Assembly: GCA_937958685.1 (NCBI GenBank) | Contig: CALGNF010000172.1 | Location: 1-9,413 of the forward strand | Origin: an uncultured Caryophanales bacterium | GTDB lineage: Bacteria > Bacillota_I > Bacilli_A > Izemoplasmatales > Hujiaoplasmataceae | Direction of reading: 5' to 3' | Length of the DNA: 9,413 nucleotides | Part shown: in pieces, positions 4,969 to 9,413 of the stretch | How the letters are laid out: the number at the start of each line of letters is the position of its first letter | How positions within the stretch are numbered: position 1 is the stretch's first letter | The notes under the pieces: generated by a model | Told to the model about the DNA's origin: nothing | The model's database searches: none | Seen by the model: only the letters and a program-made list of their open reading frames with translations | Program-made: the position numbers and the translations under genes

Positions 4969-7092
4969 ATGATGAAGAAACTAGGATTTCTCATACTCTT
5001 TTTTGCGGTGATATTTACGGTGTTGGGATGTAACGAAGGTGGCAGACCGGTCAAGAATCCACCCGCGTTTGTTGAAATGCACGTCGGAGACGAGGGTGAT
5101 TTCATCGGTCTTGGCGACGAGGTGCAGACCGGTCCCAGGATCATCCTTCTAGATGAAACCTCCGGACCGGTCACGGCGGAACCAACCACGACCACAATTC
5201 CCATCGATGTCGAATATGAGGCGTCCGTCTTTTCCCATGCGGATTTCGAGATTGTGGTCATCACCAGTGGCGCCAATTATGACCTTCTGTACAGTGTCGA
5301 GCTGGTTGACAGCATCCTTGGGACTTGCGTTTATACCGACCAGTCGCTTCTCTACAAGGCGAACGCGACGATCATCACCGAAACCGATGGCAGCTATCGT
5401 ACGGAGATCACACTGACAATTCCCGGATCAACCGAGCACGATGAGTATCTTTCCGAGCGGACGATCTCGCTGAACAAGATTCTCTTCACAAGAGATACCG
5501 CGAGCGGCACTTTCCCGGCTGATATCCCGAACAACACGGAGACAACGCTTGTTTTTGAAGTCCACGCCCGCAAGTACTTGGATGCGACTGTCGGTTTGCC
5601 CCTGTTCGTCAATAACGGCAAGGTCGATGTGATCGCCATGCCAAGTGGGGATTATTTTGCCGATGCCGAGGCGCTGGCAAAAACCGCGATCGTCATTCCG
5701 GCGACCATCAACGGCTACCAAGTCGGTAAGGTGGTTCTTTGGGACATCGATTGGGTTGAGACCATCGCAATCAACGGCGCGTCGGAAAACGTCTTGCTGC
5801 TCGGGGATTTCGCCTCGATGACGACGCTATCGATCAGCAATCTGACCCGTCTGGAAACGGAAGCCGACGCCGACCTGATCTTTGATGGAGCCTTCACCTC
5901 GCTGGCGGAACTGAGTTTCACTGATTCCACTGACTTTAAGATTTCCATGGTCAATCTTGATAATTGGGCAACTGGATTGGATGAAACTTATGACTTGTAT
6001 CGACAAAGTCACAGCACCGATCTCAGTGAGTTTCCAGCCTTGGTTTCGCTTTCGCTTGCCAACACACACTCACAACAATTGCGTTTGGGGTCACCGACAT
6101 ACGACATGATTTTTCCGGTATTAACTTCGATTTCCCTGACGGAATCGATTGTCAGTTGGCTTTCAATTGGTTCTGAACGCAACCAATTTCCACTTCTGAC
6201 CTCAGTATCGCTGTCCGATTCGGTAACCGACAGTTTCCTTGTTTCAGGCACGATGGGAGCAACCAGCACACCGGCCACGATTGAAATCATCAACTCGCAC
6301 GTGACCTATGTAGTGCGAATCAGCGGGTCCATCGTTGGTGAAATCACCGTCACTAACTCCGAGATTAAAGATCTAGAAATCAACGGGGGCACAATCCAAG
6401 CATCCAAGGTGTCGGGGCTCACTATCAGCGAATCAGTCATTGATTCCACTGGAAAGATCGAGATCAAAGGCAACCATCCGTTACTGACGGAGATTGATTT
6501 TTCCGATCTTGTTTGTGGCAACATCATCCTAGGGTCGGTTGAAAATGGGTTCGCGGCGCTTACACGCATCTCACTCACGAATATCGATGGTGGCTATATA
6601 TATATCGGTGACCGGGACACTGATTTTCCGGTTTTGACAGAAATTGTTGTCGATCATGTCGTCTTGTCTGGCAATTTGCGGATCGGCTATGAAAACTCAT
6701 CTTATCCAGAGCTGGTCGAGATCTTGATTACCGACTTGGAAGCTGAAGGGATCATCATTGGCCGTGGCGGGGACGATTTTTCCGGATTGCAGTTGTTATA
6801 TTTCGAGGATGTCGCGCTAGAGGAGTCGTTCACGATAACTGGCGGAACAAGTTATACATCCCTTGAGGCGATCGTTATCAGGAGACTGGAGACATCCAGT
6901 TTCGGCATCCAGGCCTATGGCGGCGCGTACGACGTCTACATCGATGAGTTGCAAACTACAAACAATCCTTATATCGCCGATGCTTGTGATACGGTCTATG
7001 TCAACCTTCCTGATGTGACAACCTGGGCTTACTACAGCTATGTCAGCGACCTCGGACACACGATCACATCGGGAGCCTATAATCCCACTTGA
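4969..7092 (+). CDS. Surface lipoprotein with ~25-residue LRR-like solenoid repeats
   Basis: A 707-residue exported lipoprotein of unknown function. The signal peptide is MMKK, then a hydrophobic stretch to ~19, then lipobox VLGC with lipidated C21. Next come a linker with EPTTTTIP (71-78), a beta-rich domain (~80-200; alternating strands such as FEIVVITSGANYDLLYSVEL) and a short BspA-like entry segment, IVIPATINGYQVGKV (241-255). Residues 281-653 carry eleven repeats anchored by [F/Y/H]-P-x-L-T-x-I-x-L, many with a following IG, most 25 residues apart. The region 425-502 holds about three degenerate units. The last ~50 residues are Tyr-rich with no sorting motif. The start is ATG 4969 (or 4972), 6 bases after a G-run; no charged signal start lies upstream. 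Adhesion or ligand binding is a guess from architecture. Confidence 0.85.
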   Translation: MMKKLGFLILFFAVIFTVLGCNEGGRPVKNPPAFVEMHVGDEGDFIGLGDEVQTGPRIILLDETSGPVTAEPTTTTIPIDVEYEASVFSHADFEIVVITSGANYDLLYSVELVDSILGTCVYTDQSLLYKANATIITETDGSYRTEITLTIPGSTEHDEYLSERTISLNKILFTRDTASGTFPADIPNNTETTLVFEVHARKYLDATVGLPLFVNNGKVDVIAMPSGDYFADAEALAKTAIVIPATINGYQVGKVVLWDIDWVETIAINGASENVLLLGDFASMTTLSISNLTRLETEADADLIFDGAFTSLAELSFTDSTDFKISMVNLDNWATGLDETYDLYRQSHSTDLSEFPALVSLSLANTHSQQLRLGSPTYDMIFPVLTSISLTESIVSWLSIGSERNQFPLLTSVSLSDSVTDSFLVSGTMGATSTPATIEIINSHVTYVVRISGSIVGEITVTNSEIKDLEINGGTIQASKVSGLTISESVIDSTGKIEIKGNHPLLTEIDFSDLVCGNIILGSVENGFAALTRISLTNIDGGYIYIGDRDTDFPVLTEIVVDHVVLSGNLRIGYENSSYPELVEILITDLEAEGIIIGRGGDDFSGLQLLYFEDVALEESFTITGGTSYTSLEAIVIRRLETSSFGIQAYGGAYDVYIDELQTTNNPYIADACDTVYVNLPDVTTWAYYSYVSDLGHTITSGAYNPT
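5809..6927 (+). repeat. Coding repeats: eleven ~25-residue solenoid units
   Basis: Anchor residues are at 281, 309, 355, 382, 407, 503, 528, 553, 579, 604 and 629. From 503 onward the spacing is 25, 25, 26, 25, 25. Typical units are FPVLTSISLTES (382), FPLLTSVSLSDS (407) and FAALTRISLTNI (528). Larger gaps after 309 and 407 hold an insertion and degenerate units. The repeats are conserved as protein, not as DNA: codons differ between units, so they are old rather than recently duplicated. Confidence 0.8.
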
Positions 7093-7110
7093 TTCTCCAA
7101 GCCGCACACA

Positions 7111-7144
7111 AAAAAGAAAGTCACGTTGGCTACGTGACTTTTTT
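7111..7144. terminator. Bidirectional terminator between lipoprotein and SRAP genes
   Basis: AAAGTCACGT (7117-7126) pairs perfectly with ACGTGACTTT (7132-7141) around a 5-base loop. An A-rich run lies on the left and a T-run on the right, so both strands show stem plus U-tract. It ends both converging genes (lipoprotein stop at 7092, SRAP stop at 7161). Confidence 0.93.
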
Positions 7145-7160
7145 GATTTTGCCAATCTTC

Positions 7161-7844
7161 TCAATTTGCGGGAACGATGCAGGCAGGCGATTCATTGGCA
7201 TAACTGTTGACGATGTCGGAGACTTCGTACATAGTCGTGAGTTCGTCGGGATACGGTAGCAGAAGTTGCTTAAGTTCAACCAAGGATGGCGGTTGAGCCT
7301 CAAGCCATAGTTTGGCGTCGGTGTCGTTCAAGATGACCGGCATCCGCTCATGGATGTCCTTGACGATCCCGTTGGCGGCAACCGTCAGGATGGCAACGGT
7401 GTGTTCCTTGTTGCCGCGGCTGTCGGTGTGGCTGTTCCACAGTCCGGCCATGGGAAACAGTTCCTGGTCTGTGGAACGGATCCGGAACGGGATTTTCCCA
7501 GTTGACGTTTTCCGCCACTCATAAAAGCCGTCCGCAAGGATGACACACCGGCGCTTGGCGACCGAAGCCGCAAGATAACTCTTTTCCAGGATTGTCTCCG
7601 AGCGGAGATTGATTATTCTTTGGGGATTTTGCGACTTGGCATCATAATCGGGGACATAACCCCACTTGAGATAACCATGACGGAACGCCCGGCCGTCGTT
7701 GATCAGGGATAGCACCATCTGCCCGGGTGCGATATTGTATCGCGGCAAATCCAGACTGGCGGCATTCCGATTGATGTTAAACCTGTTCGCCAAATAGACC
7801 TTGACGGAAAACTCGTCGGTGGCCAGAGAAAATCGTCCACACAC
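7161..7844 (-). CDS. SRAP-family abasic-site DNA-protein crosslink protein (YedK/HMCES-like)
   Basis: 227 residues, the usual SRAP length. The protein binds abasic sites in single-stranded DNA and forms a thiazolidine crosslink through Cys2 after removal of the initiator Met, shielding the lesion. Visible: C2 in MCGRF, N37 in PRYNIAPGQ, WGYVP (61-65), INLRSET (78-84), E109 in GFYEW and H165 in HERMP, so all the known key residues are present. The start codon is GTG (7842-7844), with AGGGAGGT (7851-7858) 6 bases upstream; this start is forced because Cys must be residue 2. The gene stands alone, divergent from the BspA-type gene and convergent with the lipoprotein gene. No LexA-type operator is recognised, so damage induction is not shown here. 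Confidence 0.95.
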   Translation of the reverse strand: MCGRFSLATDEFSVKVYLANRFNINRNAASLDLPRYNIAPGQMVLSLINDGRAFRHGYLKWGYVPDYDAKSQNPQRIINLRSETILEKSYLAASVAKRRCVILADGFYEWRKTSTGKIPFRIRSTDQELFPMAGLWNSHTDSRGNKEHTVAILTVAANGIVKDIHERMPVILNDTDAKLWLEAQPPSLVELKQLLLPYPDELTTMYEVSDIVNSYANESPACIVPAN

Positions 7845-7864
7845 AATCCCACCTCCCTAAACAT

Positions 7865-7873
7865 ATTGTATCA
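7865..7873 (-). promoter_or_regulatory. Extended -10 promoter for the SRAP gene
   Basis: Minus-strand TGA-TACAAT is an extended -10 with 5 of 6 consensus bases, placed just upstream of the ribosome binding site. No convincing -35 lies at 17 bases (GAGGAA). Confidence 0.5.
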
Positions 7874-7918
7874 CAAGGGATACGTTTTTCCTCAGGCGGG
7901 GGAAAAAATGATTTGGAG

Positions 7919-7947
7919 TTGAAAGCATACGGGTTTCCTAATATAAT
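7919..7947 (+). promoter_or_regulatory. Sigma-A promoter for the BspA-type gene
   Basis: TTGAAA (7919-7924, 5 of 6), exactly 17 bases, then perfect TATAAT (7942-7947). Transcription would begin near 7954, giving a ~33-base leader. Confidence 0.85.
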
Positions 7948-7964
7948 TATGATAGTGTCAATAG

Positions 7965-7981
7965 GTGGCAAAGACTGCCAC
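7965..7981 (+). promoter_or_regulatory. Leader hairpin before the BspA-type gene
   Basis: GTGGCA (7965-7970), loop AAGAC, TGCCAC (7976-7981): a perfect 6-bp stem ending immediately before the Shine-Dalgarno bases. It has no T-run, so it is not a terminator; it could stabilise the mRNA or tune initiation. Confidence 0.45.
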
Positions 7982-7986
7982 AAGAG

Positions 7987-9288
7987 GTGATTGGTATCAA
8001 GAAACGCACTTTGCATCTGATTTTGACAGTGGCGGCGGTTGTGGCGATCTGCAGTCTGCTGGCGATTGCCTATGCCACAGGTTTTAACATCAAGATCGGC
8101 GGCGTCAAATACTACGTCGACAACAACCAGGCAACCGTCGTCGGGTATTACCGGGAAGAGGCAAGCATAGCCATTCCGGACACTGTCGTTTTTGTCAAGG
8201 TGACCGGGATTGCGAAAGAGGCGTTTGCGGAAGCAGACTTCCTGGTGTCGCTCGAATTGGGAAAACATGTGGAGACGATCGGCGAAAAAGCTTTTTACCG
8301 GTGTCGCAACCTGGAAACGGCGATTTTGAATGCTTCGTTGCTGGAAATTGCTGATTCCGCGTTTTTCGGTGCGGCCAAACTGGCAGCGATCGACCTCCCC
8401 GACAATCTGGAAATCATTGGTGCCTACGCTTTTGCCAACTGCCAAAACCTGGTTTCGATCGCGATTCCGGACAAGATCACCGAAATCAGGCGCGGCAGTT
8501 TTTCCGAGTGCGACCGCTTGGTTGAGGTGACCCTGCCAGAGGGATTGCTTTCGTTGGGGGACTATGCTTTCAACTCCTGCTTTGCTCTGCAGACCATCGA
8601 TCTGCCAGAGACGCTGGTGTCGCTTGGTACCCATGTTTTCTACGACTGTCAGGAGCTGATGGCGATCGCCATCCCTGAGGGCGTCACCATGGTCAGGACT
8701 GCTTCCTTCTCGTTCTGCTTAAGTCTGCGGACGGTTTCGCTGCCCGTGAGCCTGACGCAAATCGCAGGCAACGCCTTTGCCGGCTGCCTGTCATTGACAA
8801 AGATCGAGCTTCCCGATGGTCTGGAAACGATCGGAGCAGGGGCGTTCACTGGTTGTGCCGCCGTGTCCGAGATCGAGCTTCCCGCAAGTTTGCGTTCGAT
8901 CGGTGACAACGCGTTTGGCCGGATGAATTCGCTCGAAGCGATCACCGTTGCGGCAGAAAGCGCTGATTTCAGCAGTATCGCCGGCGTTTTGTATTCCAAA
9001 TCCCAAGACATATTGATTGCTTACCCAGTGGCCAAACCAGGTTCTTCCTACGTAGTTCCGGCCTCGGTAACCGCGATCCGCACCAACGCGTTCAACGGTA
9101 TGTTCGCGAATGTCGACGGCGGGTTGCGATCGGTGGACATTCCCGCGACTGTTGTGGAGATGGGGGCCAGCGTCTTCCTCAACAGCGGGCTTTCCGTCCG
9201 GGTCGCATTGCCGGAGCGGCCTGCGGGCTGGCATTATTATTGGAGCGAAGGTGCTGGCGAAGTTCTTTGGGATTACGATAATGATTGA
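7987..9288 (+). CDS. BspA-type leucine-rich repeat surface protein (LRR_5)
   Basis: Up to 433 residues. The N-terminus is basic (KKR, 5-7) followed by a hydrophobic stretch to ~30 ending AYA-T, either a signal peptide or an anchor; there is no lipobox. Residues 86-315 are ten uninterrupted 23-residue repeats of the type LxxIxLPxxLxxIGxxAFxxCxx, the BspA/LRR_5 pattern. Eight of ten have Cys at repeat position 21 (106, 152, 175, 198, 221, 244, 267, 290). A common insert, VLYSKSQDILIAYP (334-347), and two more units follow, then a Trp-rich tail (GWHYYW, VLW) with no sorting signal. BspA proteins elsewhere bind host or matrix proteins; the ligand here is unknown. Start unclear: GTG 7987 sits inside the ribosome binding sequence AGAGGTGAT, while ATC 7996 is 8 bases past GAGG and would give a normal signal start. 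Confidence 0.9.
   Translation: MIGIKKRTLHLILTVAAVVAICSLLAIAYATGFNIKIGGVKYYVDNNQATVVGYYREEASIAIPDTVVFVKVTGIAKEAFAEADFLVSLELGKHVETIGEKAFYRCRNLETAILNASLLEIADSAFFGAAKLAAIDLPDNLEIIGAYAFANCQNLVSIAIPDKITEIRRGSFSECDRLVEVTLPEGLLSLGDYAFNSCFALQTIDLPETLVSLGTHVFYDCQELMAIAIPEGVTMVRTASFSFCLSLRTVSLPVSLTQIAGNAFAGCLSLTKIELPDGLETIGAGAFTGCAAVSEIELPASLRSIGDNAFGRMNSLEAITVAAESADFSSIAGVLYSKSQDILIAYPVAKPGSSYVVPASVTAIRTNAFNGMFANVDGGLRSVDIPATVVEMGASVFLNSGLSVRVALPERPAGWHYYWSEGAGEVLWDYDND
8242..8931 (+). repeat. Coding repeats: ten 23-residue LRR_5 units
   Basis: Units begin at residues 86, 109, 132, 155, 178, 201, 224, 247, 270 and 293, all exactly 69 bases apart with no indel. Core positions are hydrophobic, Pro often at position 7, AF/SF near 17-18 and Cys at 21. 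The DNA sequences of the units have diverged. Confidence 0.88.
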
Positions 9289-9289
9289 C

Positions 9290-9319
9290 AAAAAAGGCCG
9301 TCCGTTGCGGCCCTTTTTT
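9290..9319. terminator. Bidirectional terminator between BspA-type and HD-GYP genes
   Basis: GGCCG (9296-9300) pairs with CGGCC (9308-9312), flanked by A6 on the left and T6 on the right with one bulged C. Stem extension through A-T pairs makes it work in either direction. The stop codon of the minus-strand gene (9318-9320) lies within it. Confidence 0.82.
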
Positions 9320-9390
9320 ACTGTTTTTGACTGGCTACAGCGGTGACGAACAAATCTACCAGATGGGGGTCGAACTGGGTTCCGGAGTTC
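9318..9390 (-). CDS. HD-GYP-type phosphohydrolase, last 23 codons only
   Basis: A minus-strand frame entering from the adapter junction reads NSGTQFDPHLVDLFVTAVA and ends four codons later at TAA (9318-9320). SGTQFDPxLVxxF is the typical C-terminal signature of HD-GYP domains, which degrade the second messenger cyclic-di-GMP. Everything upstream, including the HD and GYP motifs, lies outside the window, so the activity and any sensor domain are unknown; another HDIG-family phosphohydrolase is possible. Convergent with the BspA-type gene, sharing its terminator. Confidence 0.6.
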
Positions 9391-9413
9391 AGATCGGAAG
9401 AGCACACGTCTTA
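9391..9413. other. Illumina adapter artefact at the right end
   Basis: AGATCGGAAGAGCACACGTC plus T (9391-9411) is exactly the first 21 bases of the TruSeq index adapter; the last two bases (TA) then differ from it. This is read-through from a short insert, not genomic sequence. Confidence 0.97.

Noticed and set aside
6595..6605. TA dinucleotide tract inside the lipoprotein gene
   Set aside because: It encodes the YIYIG part of a normal repeat unit and is too short to suggest a slippage locus.
86..9390. Possible alternative genetic code (TGA as Trp), as in mycoplasmas
   Set aside because: Several genes (amidase, cysK, cysE, radical SAM, lipoprotein, BspA-type) end naturally at TGA and Trp is TGG throughout.
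86..9390. CRISPR array, transposon, prophage, toxin-antitoxin or defence cassette
   Set aside because: No spaced direct repeats, transposase, integrase, terminal inverted repeats or relevant protein motifs were seen on either strand.

Overview
This is a roughly 9.3 kb piece of bacterial DNA bounded at both ends by Illumina adapter sequence (bases 28-85 and 9391-9411), so only about 86-9390 is biological and the genes at both edges are cut. The gene style is that of a Gram-positive-like bacterium: strong Shine-Dalgarno sites, sigma-A-like promoters (several with an extended TGn -10), hairpin-plus-T-run terminators, a lipobox lipoprotein and a BspA-type leucine-rich repeat protein. TGA is a normal stop and tryptophan is TGG, so the mycoplasma code is not in use. 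A Bacillota or Acholeplasma/Izemoplasma-like lineage from a metagenome fits, but this is inference; no rRNA, tRNA or mobile marker is present to fix the taxonomy.

Layout. (1) 86-683 (+): C-terminal part of a Nit2-like omega-amidase, closed by a terminator. (2) 735-3109 (-): a compact operon read right to left, DNA-deoxyinosine glycosylase (UDG family 6), then serine acetyltransferase (cysE), then cysteine synthase (cysK). The first two genes are 1 base apart and the last two overlap by 14 bases. (3) 3315-4717 (+): a two-CBS-domain protein and a radical SAM protein of the TYW1-like COG0731 type, separated by a terminator-like hairpin. The two sides diverge from a 205-base region carrying a pair of identical, inverted extended -10 promoters. 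(4) 4969-7092 (+): a 707-residue lipoprotein with a solenoid of unusual ~25-residue repeats. (5) 7161-7844 (-): an SRAP (YedK/HMCES) abasic-site protein, convergent with the lipoprotein across a bidirectional terminator. (6) about 7987-9288 (+): a secreted or membrane-anchored BspA-type protein with ten in-register 23-residue repeats. (7) 9318-9390 (-): the last 23 codons of what looks like an HD-GYP phosphodiesterase.

How they relate. cysE and cysK give the two-step route from serine to cysteine through O-acetylserine. The glycosylase (removes hypoxanthine and leaves an abasic site) and the SRAP protein (captures abasic sites in single-stranded DNA) act on linked lesions, but they lie 4 kb apart in different transcription units. 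The two repeat proteins point to investment in the cell surface. I see no CRISPR array, transposase, phage gene, toxin-antitoxin pair or defence cassette. The most unusual items are the 25-residue-repeat lipoprotein, an apparent ATC (or occluded GTG) start on the BspA-type gene, the mirrored promoter pair, and the adapter ends.
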